A DNA stretch of 64,000 nt from Cordia subcordata (Eukaryota; Streptophyta; Magnoliopsida; Boraginales; Cordiaceae), in assembly GCA_028554755.1 (NCBI GenBank), contig JAPTOF010000015.1, forward strand, positions 2,976,001-3,040,000, read 5' to 3'. A model generated the notes under the pieces. It did no database searches. It was not told where the DNA came from and saw only the letters and a list, made by a program, of their open reading frames with translations. Below, in pieces: positions 21,326 through 32,509 of the stretch. Numbering within the stretch: the stretch's first letter is position 1; every line of letters begins with the position of its first letter. The translations under genes and the position numbers were made by a program.

Positions 21326-24300
21326 GAACATTAGGAGCCTAAATTCCCCTAACAAATAAAAGCATGTCCAACTTTTAATTAATAAGCACCACTTGGACAT
21401 CATTTGCATTTTGGAAACCAAGGTGGTACACAAAGAAAGCTCTCATACAGTTGGCTCCTTCTTTAGTAAAATGGGTTTTGCAAATTTTGTTGATGAAAAC
21501 ACTTGGGGGAGGCTTTGGTTATTTTGGAAAAATAATATCTATTTCGAGATTATTGACACTTTTGATCAAGGCATGCTTTGTTTTTTCGAAGATGTCCATC
21601 TTGCAATCTTTGTTGCTTTTGTTTATGGGAAGAATGAGGCTTCAAGGAGGAAAACTCTTTGGGAAAAACTCCTCACTTGGAGCAATTGGAGTAGGGATGG
21701 TTACTTTTGTGTCATAGGAGATTTCAATGAGGTTCTTGATTGTGGTGATAGATCAAACTCTTACTCCATTCCTAGAAGTGCTTGGGACTTCAAAAATTGC
21801 ATTGCTAAATCCCATCTTCATGAAAATCACGTTTTTGGGCCAAAATACACATGGAGCAACCGAAGCAATGGTGAGCACTTTATGGCCAGCAAGCTTGATA
21901 GAGCATTGGGTAATCAAAATTGGATGCAACTTATGGAAGATTCTTTCCTTTTGGTGGATACTCCAAGCATCTCCGATCGTAGCCCACTTATCCTCCACAC
22001 TTGCAAGGTATGGTCCACATCCCCAAAGCCATTCAAATTCTTCAATATCTGGACAAAACATGATCTTTTCTTGCAAGTTGTCCATACTAATTAGAGTGCG
22101 CGGGTCTTTGGCACTCCAATGTATATTCTCTACCAAAAGAAAAAAAGGCTCAAGATTGCACTCAAAAGGTTAAACAAAGTTCATTTTGCTGAAATCCCAA
22201 ATACCATCAAGATTCTTAAAGGGAGGCTTGAGATGATCCAACATTCTATTCTCAATGGAGATTTTGGAGAGCTTTTGATTGAGGAAGAAAAAGAGACTCT
22301 TGTTTCTTTGGAGAAACTTGAAACTTCTCACAAAGCAATCCTCCTTCAAAAATCAAGGTTGTCTTGGCTCAAGGAGGGTGATGCTAACACAAAGATTTTC
22401 CATAATGCCATCAAGGGGAGACTTGCCAAAAACACTATCCGAGCTATCAAAAAAGAGAATGATGAGCTTCTTGTCAAGGAGGAAGATGTCAAAAAGGAGA
22501 TCATTTGCTACTTCAAGAACCTTATCGGCACACCTATATACACTTTAGCCAATGTTGAATTATTAAAGAGCATTGTTGGAAAGTGCATTCATGAAGATTC
22601 AATTGATGCTCTTATTGCCCCTATTACAAATGAGGAAGTTAAAAGCACTCTTTTCTCTTTAAATCCCAATAAAAGCCCGGGACCCGATGGGTATACCTCA
22701 CATTTTTACATGGCTGCATGGAACATTGTGGGGGATGTTGTCACTAGAGCAATTACTTCATTCTTTCATGATTGCAAACTTCTCAAGGAGGTAAGCACCA
22801 CTATCATTGCTCTTGTTCCTAAAGTTGCAAACCCCCTCATGGTTAAAGATTTTAGGCCAATTTCTTGCTGCAACATTATTTACAAATGCATCTCCAAATT
22901 GCTTGCAAATAGACTCAAGAATTGCATGAAGAATATCATCTCTTGGAATAAATCTACTTTCATGCAAAATAGACTCATTAATGAAAACATTCTTATTGCA
23001 CATGATATTTTGAGGGGCTATACAAGAAGACATATCTCTCTTAGATGCGCACTCAAAATAGACATTATGAAGGCATTTGATTCTTTCAACTAGAACTTCA
23101 TCAGAATGGCTCTTCTTGCTTTTGGCATCCCAACAAAACTTGTTAACTGAATCATGGCTTGTGTCACTAACCTGGGCTTCACTCTCTCTATTAATGGTAG
23201 TCTTGAGGGTTTCTTCCAAGGAGAAAATGGAATCAGACAAGGGGACCCCTTATCCCCATATCTTTTCATCATCTGCATGGAAGTGCTCACTTGTATGCTT
23301 AATAATCTTGGCTCAAATGCAGACTTCAGCTGCCATCCGAAATGTGCATCACTCAAGCTCAACCATCTTTGTTTTGCGGATGATCTCTTCATTTTTTGCA
23401 AAGGTAACATCAATTCCATCAATTACATCTTGGATACCTTGCAAACTTTCTGCTCTTTCTCTAGTCTTAAAATAAACACTACAAAGAGTGATACCGTCTT
23501 TGGAGGAGTCTCAGATAATGACAAGGTTGCAATTCTGGACATTATGGAATTTAAAGAAGGTTCTTTGCCTTTGAGATATTTGGGTATTCCTCTTGTTACA
23601 AGAAAATTGAGAAAATCTGATTTTCAACCTCTCTTGGACAAAATCAAAGGAAAAATTGATCATTGGGCAAATACTTGGCTTTCTTATGCGGGTAGACTTA
23701 TCCTTATTAAATCTACCCTTTTGCAAAATTTTGCTTTTTGGGTAAGTGTTGTTTCCATTCGAAAACGCATTGTGGCAGCCATTGAATCAAAATTTAAAGC
23801 TTTTCTTTGGAGGAATATAGGGCCAAAAGTTGCATGGAAAGACATTTGTTTACCCTTTCAAGAAGGAGGCCTTGGAGTAAGGAAGCTTGCTGATATTAGC
23901 ATGGTTTTTAAGCTTAAGATCTTTTGGAGAATGTATTCATGCAAAGAGTCTCTTTGGAGTCATTGGATACACACAAACTACCTTAAAGGTGAATCAATTT
24001 GGAGCATTTCATGCCCTAGTGATGCAAGTTGGATTCTCAAATCCCTCCTTTCAATTCGGTTGGAAGCTAAAAATCATATCAAGCATATATTTGGAAATGG
24101 CTGCAACACTTTCTTTTGGCATGATTGTTGGCATAATGATGTGTACCTCACACAACATTGGAGCAACATCTTTCCAATTCCTCCCTACTTGGAAAAGGTT
24201 AGCTCCTTGTTCAACCATAATTCTTGGAATTGGCCCCTTCACTTGTCCCACATCAGCCCCCCAAATTTTCATCTTGAAAATGAAAGATTGGATAAGATTA

Positions 24301-24899
24301 TTTGGTCACTATCACCGGATGGTAATTTCTCCTTCAAGCACACTTGGGAACACATTCGAAACAAAGATGAAAATTTCCATGGAAAGAATTTGATTCGGTT
24401 CAAAGGACATAATCCGAGGTATGGATTCATCACTTGGCTTGCTTTCAAGGACAAACCTAGCACTAAATTCAGAATGCTACATTGGGGTCCTGGAGTTGAT
24501 CCCTTTTGTACTTTTTGTCACTTGGCTGGTGAAACAAGAGATCACCTTTTCTTCTCTTGTTGTTTCACAAGAAGGATTTGGAGGAAAGGTCTCAGTCTCA
24601 CAAAAGTTCCAAAGCACATCATTGATTGGGAGGATATTATTGCTTACCTTACCCCTTGGGCATTGGAAAAGAACATCAAAGCAAATATCCTCAAGCACTT
24701 TCTTGGAGCGTCAATCTACCATATTTGGACAGAAAGAAATCGAAGGATCTTTTGCAATGAGGCAAGAACAAAAGAAACTCTTTTCATTTCAATTTTTAAT
24801 GATGTGAGATGTAAACTTTCTTTTTGTAAAAATATTGAGCCCACAAACGCTAGCATGAGCATTTGTAGATCATGGAAACTTGATAGTTTGATGGGCTGA
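21309..24899 (+). pseudogene. LINE ORF2 protein (endonuclease, RT, zf-RVT), nearly complete
   Basis: Starts MILSSRNIRSLNSP at 21309, where W of WNIRG has become R, with a stop soon after. The endonuclease is otherwise open from 21393 (ICILETKV, VIGDFNEVLDCGDR, SDRSPL). Linker: WLKEGDANTKIFH. RT: NKSPGPDGYTS, RPISCCN, MKAFDSFN, then a stop where W is expected, RQGDPLSPYLF and FADDLFIF, LPLRYLGIPL. zf-RVT: GNFSFKHTWEHIR, YGFITWLAFKD, RDHLFFSCCFTRRIW, IYHIWTERNRRIF, ending TGA 24897-24899. Only four inactivating changes stand in the main frame: TAG 22092, TAG 23091, TGA near 23148 and early stops. Poly(A) is at 24960-24972. This is one of the least decayed ORF2 copies. Confidence 0.92.
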
Positions 24900-24972
24900 C
24901 TCTTTCTCTGTCTCTTTTGTACATTTTTTGATTAATTCAAACTCATCTTCATAGTTCTCAAAAAGAAAAAAA

Positions 24973-25400
24973 GCATCTATTCTTTGAATATAGCTTCACA
25001 AGGAGAATTTGTGGAAGAGGGCTTAATCTAACCCATGTCAATGAATCTTTAATTGAATGGGATAAGATAGTTGAGTACATCACTCTTTTTGCCCTTAAGA
25101 ATCAATATTAGGGGTAGACACATACTATATTTGGATGGAGAGGAATAGCTATATCTTTAACAAAGATCCTAAATCTGAAGAGCAAATCTTCTCCACTATT
25201 TTGAATGACGTTAGAATCAATGTATTTTTGGGAAAAATTTCACTTTCTCTTGTGTAAACAAAACCATTTGTGAGTCATGGGAACTAGAGGAAATACTTGT
25301 ATTAGGGCTAATCTCTTTTGTACTTACTTTTTGTATAGGTTGTTCCATGATCAATAAATCTCTCACTTACGTTGCAAAAAAATAAAAAAAAAATAAAAAA
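24973..25400 (+). pseudogene. LINE ORF2 end (second half of zf-RVT), 3'UTR and poly(A)
   Basis: The fragment begins HLFFEYSFTRRICGRGLNLT at 24975, exactly where the zf-RVT Cys-rich part lies, so the preceding LINE has inserted into, or joined at, this point. Decayed matches continue (ERNSYIFNKD-like) to about 25300. The 3'UTR ends TCTCTCACTTACGTTGC and an A-rich tail at 25375-25400. Confidence 0.72.
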
Positions 25401-25972
25401 GAAAGATTTGATTGCATTTAGGACTTCATTTCCAACAATTTCCTAAGCCATCATGTAAAAGTGAGATGTGTAACCATTCGACCCTAAGCTCTTGTTGGGA
25501 TTAAGATAAAAATGGCCTATTTGATTTCATCATTTGAAATTGGATCAATAAGAGCTTCGCCATCTCATCATTTATAGTTTTTCCAAGGATTCTTTTGACA
25601 AGATCTACACTGCCACAAGTATTTGAGGTGAGGTCGAGAACCTTCCTAAAGTACTCCACAAATTCAAGCTAGACCCCATTGTCATTTGTAAACAAAATTC
25701 CATCCCCATTTTTTATTGCATAAACGGTATTCTTGAGCCTCCTTCCTTTTATTGTGTTATGAAAGAATTTGGTGTTTGAATCACTCTCCTTCAGCCAATT
25801 TAACCTTGATTTTTGATAGAGCATGGATTTGTAAATGGTCTCATGATTCCAAATTTGCACCATAATGTCCTTTTCTTTGTCAATAAGTTCGGCATTGTGC
25901 CCTCCATTATGAATGATGACTTGAATATCACAAAGAGCACTCTTAAACATCCCAAAGATTTCCCAAGAAGCG
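25401..25972 (-). pseudogene. LINE ORF2 fragment, minus strand (end of endonuclease, linker, start of RT)
   Basis: On the minus strand 25950-25669 is open: FKSALCDIQVII, a linker with KEKDIMVQI and SRLNWLKESDSNTKFFHNTI. Downstream (25660-25405) decayed sequence matches the start of RT (LGKTINDEM, then an equivalent of NPNKSPGPDGYTS with substitutions, and a GNEVLNAI-like stretch). Both ends are cut. It runs opposite to its neighbours. Confidence 0.75.
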
Positions 25973-26774
25973 TCTTGAGATGAAAATCCTCTTCTTTCTT
26001 TCCAGCCTCTTGTAACTCGCCACCATCACAACAACTCACCACCTTCAACCTTCATCCATCGTAGCCTAAACACTTTGCCTATATAGTTTTCCAATTCATC
26101 CCCAAGCCCCAACATCTTGGTTTTCATGGCTAAGAAGAAGAAGTCTAGTTCTCCTTCTAAAACTAGTGCAAGGTTGGGAATTTGGAGAAAGTTGAATTGG
26201 CCTCTTCTCTCTCCCCTATTGAGAATGAAGGTGCTTCTTCAACCTCTTAGGAGCTTAAAAGTGCTTTTCTTGGCATGGATTCGGGTAAGACATTTAAAGA
26301 ATATAAGGAAGAACAAAGTCAAGCTAAAGCAAATCTAGTTAAAGGTCTTCTTAAATGCTTAAGAGCTGTGTATCTTCTATATAAAAGAATTGGCAAGAAC
26401 AATTATCACCTAAAGAGATTGAAGAAATGAATATTGCCCAAGTACTCTTCTCTACCCCAACTTGTGGATCGCCATTAATGGATGGCCAAGGTCACATGAA
26501 TGATAAGGTGATGTGTGTCATTTGTGCATGTTTGCATCTAGTTTTTGCATGCATATTTAAGGGCATTCAGAGCATAATTGAGTGCGCTTAGTATAAAGTT
26601 TATGCATATTTGTTAATATTCGTACTTAATGTATTTAGGTGCATAAATACTATACTAAGTGTTATATTCCATGTTTTAGGAGTGTTTTGGAAGGGTTCAA
26701 GCGTATACGAGGAAGAAATGAGCTAACGGATGAAGACCGGAAGAAAAGAAATAAAGAAGAGAGCATTCTGATCC

Positions 26775-26958
26775 AGCCGGTCAGCTTAGATGAAGAGCCG
26801 GTCGACCGTCTAAGTCGACCGGCTGCTCCAGAGAATAAAAGATTTAGAGCCGGTCGAGTTCGTCAAGAAGCCGGTCGACCGGCCAGTCCAGAGAGCATCA
26901 AGATTGAAGCCGGTTGAGCAAGAAAGAGGAGCCGGTCGACCTGCTAGGTCGACCGGCT
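26775..26958. repeat. GCCGGTCGACCGGC palindrome array in LTR
   Basis: Five GTCGAC cores (26801, 26814, 26874, 26935, 26948) lie in 184 bases, most within AGCCGGTCGACC or GGTCGACCGGCT. Pairs such as 26930-26958 form an inverted repeat that can fold (GCCGGTCGACC, CTGCTA spacer, GGTCGACCGGC). TCCAGAGA follows several units. The array ends about 15 bases before the TATA box. It is a CG-rich island in AT-rich DNA. A promoter role is inferred from position. Confidence 0.85.
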
Positions 26959-27479
26959 GTGCGTGGAAGAAATCTATAAAAGCTCGTTTCAGCCCAATTT
27001 CGAGGGGAGGAACTTTTATTCTAAAATCTTAATAAACCCTAACCTCGACCCACTTCAAAAAACACCCTAAACCATCATCTAAACCCCACACCAAGCTAGA
27101 ATTGAAGCATTAAACAAAGATTTGAAGGATTTGTACGGATTTGGAAGCAAGAATTTAGGAAAGTTCTTCTTGTTCTTTCTCTATTTCTTGTAAATATGTT
27201 GCTAGATTAGGCTAGATTTAGGGTTGATTGTTGTTGTATATTAGATTAGGGCTTTGAATAATGGATTTGTGAAGATCTTTGACTCTTAATACATGTTTAT
27301 TTACATAAATTTATGGCATGATTCAATATGTCTATGTATTGGAAATCAAACATGTCTATGTGTTTGTTAAAATGCCTAAGTGAATATGCATGTGTTATTT
27401 GTGCTTCAAATGCTCTTATCTACTAATATGGGTGATGTGATTGTGCTTAATCTCAAGGCTTTGCTTAGTAGAGTAGGCT

Positions 27480-27740
27480 TTAGCTTTAAATCCAGCTAAT
27501 AGGTTACATGCTATGCTTAGTCGAGTTTAGGTGCTAGTCCTTGGCTTTAAATCCAACCAAGCGGATAAGTTAACCTAGACTAGAGTATTCCTCACCCACG
27601 TTAGTGTTGGTTAATTGAGCTTTAATGTCACGTAGTGTTTAGGCGCTAGTCCTTGGCTTTAAATCCAGCCAAGAGGATAAGTTCTAAGCACAAATTGCGT
27701 AGGCTATGAGGGATTGGCCCTTAGCTTTAAATCCAGCTAA
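27480..27740. repeat. Four 20-bp hairpin repeats in LTR
   Basis: Copies at 27480-27499 and 27721-27740 read TTAGCTTTAAATCCAGCTAA; the copy at 27653-27672 reads TTGGCTTTAAATCCAGCCAA; the copy at 27541-27560 ends AACCAA. Each has a 6-base stem and the constant 8-base loop TTAAATCC. The third stem pair changes from A-T to G-C together. They lie downstream of the TATA box, so they should be in the transcript. Confidence 0.85.
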
Positions 27741-29705
27741 CGGGGTGAACCACTAGTATTGGTTAAGAGAGCCCCCGATCAACACGACGGCAATAGAAGT
27801 CCCGAGCCTTAGATAGATATCATCTGTTATCATAGCCCAAGTCTTGTTGCAATGCAATCGCCCTAGGTCCCCTTCTTCTTTATTAGTGTTTCCTTCCTTA
27901 GTTTGGCTCCTTTAAGTTCCTCCACAGATTAGTTTTTATTTTCCTTTTTCCGAGCTCCTTTCATCCTAAAGTAAGTACACACACGCACGTAGCTAGTTTA
28001 AGGCACTCGAGCACATAGAGACTAAACTAAGGTAGCCTCCCTGTGGATTCGACCCCGCACTTGCACACACAGTACTACACACGTCCCGTGCACTTGCGGG
28101 CTATTTAGGCTTGTGCTCAAATAGCGATATCATAAGGAAAAGTAAGTGATGGGTTCTCCTAGTGCCTTAGTTGAAACTAGGAGATTGGTTGAGGAAAAGT
28201 CTTTACCCATTGGACAAATCCCCTTTGGCCCGGGTAACAGCAACTTGAATAGTACACTATGTACTTCTGTTGAAAAGGATAAGTTACAATTTGTCCCCCC
28301 TAAAACATTTCAAATGAAGACACACGTGCTAGTCTTAACCATTTCCTTCCACTCGGCTAAGCATCCCCAAAGCACAAATCAGATTTACCACCTAACCATT
28401 ATGCGGATGACCTGGTAGCCACATACCAATTAGTTCCACATCAGCAATGAAAGGTTAAAGAAATCCTCCTCTTGAACTCCCTAGCCAGAAATGAGGTGAC
28501 CCAAACAATGACATGCACAAGGCTGACGGGAAGCAAGCACATCCTACAAATGATGGCCAAGAAAATACATGGACACATCCACCGAGACTAAGGTATAGTC
28601 TAACCTCAAATGAACCTTCACCTAATTGGGGAAATGATTTTGTCGAGTTCAAGAGCATAAGTTTAGATATTGAAGAAGAGTTTGAAATTAACATTATTGA
28701 TGGAACTAAGGATGTTGAGGATCCCCAGGTTGAAATTTATGATGAAGGAGAGAGCTTACGATCACATTACTTAGTTGAACAATTCTTAGGTGCCCTCTTT
28801 CCTTACGACTACATTAGAAAAATGGTTGAAATGACTTGGTAGAAATTTGGTAAAGTGGAGATCATAAATAAAGGAAAAGGGCTCTGTATTTTTTAAATTT
28901 AAGAAAGAAGAACATTGCCAAAGGTCGTCCAACAATTATGGCATGTCAATAACAAGTCATTACTTCTTAGAAACTAGAAGCGTAATCTTGAGTACATTAA
29001 TTTGAGTTGCAACAAAGTCCCTATATGGATGAAACTTAAAGATGTTCTCATGAGCTTTTGGTCCAAGAGTGGATTAGGATATGTTGCCTCTTTTATTGGC
29101 ACCTCAATTCAAATGGATGCATTAACCACAACAAGAAGAAACTTGGAATTTGCATGATTATGCATTGAAGTGGACCTTGATGAAAATCTTCCAGATATGA
29201 TTTATCCCAAGCTTAGGGATGGTACTAAAACAGGAGTTGAGGTGGAGTATCCATAAAAACCATTTTTGGCGTATTGAGGAGAATTGCCCCTTGAAGCCTA
29301 AGCCTCAACCACATATGCAAACATGAGGTCAACAACCTAAGGCAGTACCAAGACAAAATGCTCCAAATGCTTACAAGCCTAGGGCCAACTATGAATGGAA
29401 ATTGGTCGGGAAAAGGAATGTTGCTAAAAGAAGAAGGATGTTACAAGAATTGATGCACAAGAAGCCTCTACATCAAGACCTCTTAGCTCTTCGCCAACCT
29501 CACTAAGACAAGGTAAATCTTCCATACCACATAACCCCATATCATATAAAAACCACTTTAATGTTCTAGATGGGAATGTTGGCATAGAAGAAGGTGAATT
29601 GATTGAAAATGAGAAGTTTGATGCCCTCAACATTAAAGCTCAATTGCAACACGATCATGGAATATTAGATTTGTGGCTTTTAGCTCCAACCTTTCTTTCC
29701 ACTTA

Positions 29706-29851
29706 ATGATTTTCTACACATGGAATATTAGGGGATTCAACTCCCCAAAGAAGCATAAAAAAGTTAAGTTTTTTATTGATAAGCATCATTTGGACTTTTT
29801 GTACCTTTTGGAAACCAAAATGGTAAACAATGATAGCATTAGCCTTTTGCG
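29706..29851 (+). pseudogene. Start of LINE ORF2 (endonuclease N-terminus)
   Basis: MIFYTWNIRGFNSPKKHKKV, then LDFLYLLETKM and NNDSISLLRS, the first 48 or so residues of the endonuclease. It is open until it is cut at about 29851 by the 5' end of the next element. The ATG at 29706-29708 shares its A with the ORF1 stop TAA. Confidence 0.82.
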
Positions 29852-31719
29852 TTCTTTCTCTACCATGAAAATCCTCTCCCTTCTCTCTAGAAGTCTTGTA
29901 ACCCGCCACCATCTCTCAACCACTCCCCACAACTAAACATCCTTCTTCCATCATTAAACCTTATACACCTAACCCAAGCACTTCTTCCGTACCCGTCCCC
30001 AAGCCCTAACCGTGTTTTCATGGGTAGAAAGAAGAAGATTACGTGCTCTCCTTCGCAGACTAGTGCTCATATTACTGCTAAAAAACAATTTATTGTGGGT
30101 AACTGAAATGTTAAGATGAAGTTTCCCTAAAAACTCATGTTAGCTTAGCTAAAAATTGTGTTGAAGCATATGGAAAGGTTGGTCAGCCTCTTCACTTTCA
30201 CCTCTTGAAAGTGAAGATGCTTCTTAAACCTCGAAAGAGTTGAAAAGTGCTTTTAATGCTTTTGAGAATGGCATTACATACAAATAGCTAGAAGATGCAA
30301 AGTCCATTACTAAAGTCGAACATGCTCGTAACCTTGTTAGGAAGTCAAGATCACTTTCTCCAAGTAGCAAATGGAATGAACTCGTGTCCAAGTAAAACAA
30401 GATGGAAGATGATACTTGCTAGAAGCTTATTTGTTTCACAAACCAAGGCTGTAAGTTTATTTGTTTCACAAACCAAAGCTGCTGAGGTTGGAGCTTTTAG
30501 TTTTCATGGAGATTTGGGTGTAATCTCTCAAAAAATTCAAAACTCAAGTGAAGACGATAAACATCTTTTACCTGCTGGTCCTAGTTTGTTTGGACCGATC
30601 ACAAGCAGTAGTGCTAGTACTTCAGTTGACAAGACCTTACATGGTTTCCTAATGCCACTCCTGTGTCAACAACTCAACATGGGCCATGTGAGCAAGTACA
30701 ATCAACTCAAGATCAAATTTTAAACTTGGCTACTTTCCCTCTACTTTTATTAGGTATCCCCATCGAATCAACACACCAAACAACTTGCATGACATGGTAG
30801 CCATCTCATCCTTCCCTACCACGTCATTAGCCATGGAAAATAAGCAAAATAAGAAAGGTTCTCACACCCAATTTGAAGAAAATGACCCAAACAAAACTTT
30901 TTCCAAGAAGGAAACTATTTGGGGTAAGCTACCACAGTATAGTTATGTTCCTACATCCAACACTCCTTCTCTTAGTTAGGATAGTGATTTCACAGAGCAT
31001 GTTAAGAATGAACTTCAATTAGAAGAACAACATGAGGTTAGATATTTCAATGGAAAATGGGAATTTGATGATGCTCCAAGTGATTTGTATGATGATGGTG
31101 AACAATTATGACCCATTGCCTGATCGGTCAATTCATGGATACCTCTCCATCTTTTTCACATATCAAATACATGGTTTGATAATGCTTGGTGGAGGTTTGG
31201 GAAGATTGATATTACTTACAAAGGTAGAGGACTTTATGTTTCCAAAATTTGAATCATACTCCCAAGCAAAAACTAACTTTCGGCTTACATCCCCTAAGCA
31301 AACAACTCTTTCTAGGGTCTCTTGCCCTAAACTGCAAAAAAGCAATCCTTTTGATGTTCTTTGCAATGAAGTTTCGGTTGAAGATGGAATGCAATCCAAA
31401 ATGACACTTAGTGAATTCGATGGGAAGGAAAATGATGAAGCACAAGATAAGGTTTTCTCGGGGACCTCGCCTTTAGGGTAATTGATCTTGTTTGATCTTA
31501 ATTGGGTATCTATTGTGAGCCGATTATTTTGATCCTCTTACCCTTTTTGTTTGTATTTTCTTGTTGAAATTCCTTTTCTTGTTTCAGATTTCCATTGCTT
31601 TTTCCACTTCATCAGCTCCTTAATCTTTGTTTTGCTGGATTTATTGTTAGATGATTGAAGGGCTTGAACTCGATTGTACTTTTTGCGTCTAAATAAAAAC
31701 TCACTTATCGAAAAAAAAA
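29852..31719 (+). mobile_element. Deleted ORF1-only LINE derivative with both ends
   Basis: The 5' end has the TTTCTCTACCATGAAAATCC block at 29855. ORF1 begins MGRKKKITCSPS at 30020 with early stops. At 31040-31260 DUF4283 is recognisable in mixed frames (YDDGEQL, NAWWRFGKIDI, GRGLYVSKFE), and the sequence then jumps directly to the ORF1 tail (SNPFDVLCNEVSVEDG), skipping the second half of DUF4283 and the zinc knuckle. The ORF ends TAG at about 31479-31481. A 3'UTR of about 230 bases ends AAAACTCACTTATCG and poly(A) at 31711-31719. It has no ORF2. A tandem repeat AAGCTTATTTGTTTCACAAA-like unit lies at 30425-30470. Confidence 0.75.
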
Positions 31720-32311
31720 TATTTGGCCTACACTTTCTAAGAAGTAATGGCCTATGATTAACATGCCAAAGTTGTTGGAGCACTCTTTGACAAAATTCCT
31801 TTTTCTCAAATTTAAAGACATACAATTCTCTACCTTTGTTGTATATTTCCACTTTACCAAACCTCCACCAAGCAAATTCAACCACGTTCTTAATTAGAAA
31901 GAAAGGAGGTGGAGTACCTAAAAATTGCCCAACAACACAATGAGTCCATAAGCTATGCCCTTCATCATAAATATCACCCGGAGGTCAATAACTTCTCTAA
32001 CTCCCATGTGGTAGGAGGAGGTGTGGCTAAGAGCCCTATTGGCATATTGAAATTTGTAATATGTTCCAACTCATCTTTCTTTTGTGCATTCAAAAGAGGA
32101 GGAGCTTGTATGTCTATTTCTCCTTCTTCAAGGTTTTGCACTTCATCAAGGATTCCAAAAGGATTTTTTTGTGCAAGAAGGGTCAATAGATGATTCGGCA
32201 ATAGTAGATGGCCGAGGAGAATTCTCATTGGAGACCCCTTGTTGCATAGGCTCATTTTGTCTATCTTTTATTGGTTTCTTCTTTTCAATGACTCTCTATT
32301 TGCTATAGTAC
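31720..32311 (-). pseudogene. LINE ORF1 pieces, minus strand, rearranged
   Basis: On the minus strand 31970-31720 encodes part of DUF4283 (IYDEGHSLW, VVGQFLGTPPPFFLIKN, VEFAWWRFGKVEI, WHVNHRPLLLRKCRPN). Upstream of it, at 32255-31985, lies an ORF1 tail (NPFGILDEVQNLEEGEID), which should come after DUF4283, not before. The two pieces are therefore joined out of order at about 31985-32000. The stretch 32256-32311 shows nothing recognisable. Confidence 0.65.
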
Positions 32312-32509
32312 TTGTAGGATCGATAATATTACATGTGGTCTATCCTAGTCCATATTTTCAAAAAAAAACTATCAAGAAAACATGCTAGGAAAATAAAATA
32401 ACCACATAACACACACACAAGAACATGCTTAAGAACATGTAGAACATAACTAGTATTTGCAAAATATGTAAAGATAACCTCTTGAAGCGTGGGGCCTTTG
32501 ATGAAGCTA
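32312..32509 (-). mobile_element. Ty1/copia LTR fragment (3' part)
   Basis: In reverse complement this matches 59394-59582, the last 190 or so bases of the copia LTR at 58622-59589: AGCTTCATCAAAGGCCCCACG at one end and TAATATTATCGATCCTAC at the other. It is joined directly to LINE zf-RVT sequence at 32510. The 5' LTR part and the internal region are absent. Confidence 0.75.

Larger units (their letters stand above)
26509..28132 (+). mobile_element. Solo LTR of an Athila-like gypsy element
   Basis: 1,624 bp starting TGATGTGTGTCA and ending GATATCA, flanked by the 5-bp duplication TAAGG (26504-26508 and 28133-28137), inside a LINE ORF1. It contains a GTCGAC array (26775-26958), a TATA box TCTATAAAA at 26973-26981, four hairpin repeats (27480-27740) and, near the 3' end, CCTCCCTGTGGATTCGACCC and TGCGGGCTATTTAGGC, which are also found in the LTRs at 41160-41220 and 51250-51320. 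No internal region is present, so the element was lost by LTR-LTR recombination. Confidence 0.93.
25973..29706 (+). pseudogene. LINE 5'UTR and ORF1, split by a solo LTR
   Basis: The 5' end at 25973 carries the ATGAAAATCCTC block. ORF1 starts MAKKKKSSSPSKTSARL at 26126. It is decayed to 26508, interrupted by the solo LTR 26509-28132, and resumes at 28138. DUF4283 is recognisable at 28500-29160 (NWGNDFVEF, YDEGESLRSHYLVEQFLGA, WHVNN, LWMKLKDV, RRNLEFA with stops). The knuckle is largely lost near 29265. The tail (EEGELIENEKFDALNIKAQL) ends in TAA 29704-29706, overlapping the ORF2 ATG as TAATG. Confidence 0.78.

Noticed and set aside
26639..26917. Coding ORF rich in Arg and Pro over the palindrome array
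   Set aside because: It is produced by the repeated CCGGTCGACC sequence inside a solo LTR.
27480..27740. CRISPR-like spaced repeats
   Set aside because: The spacers are uneven (41, 92 and 48 bases) and part of an LTR shared with other elements; the sequence is plant nuclear DNA without cas genes.
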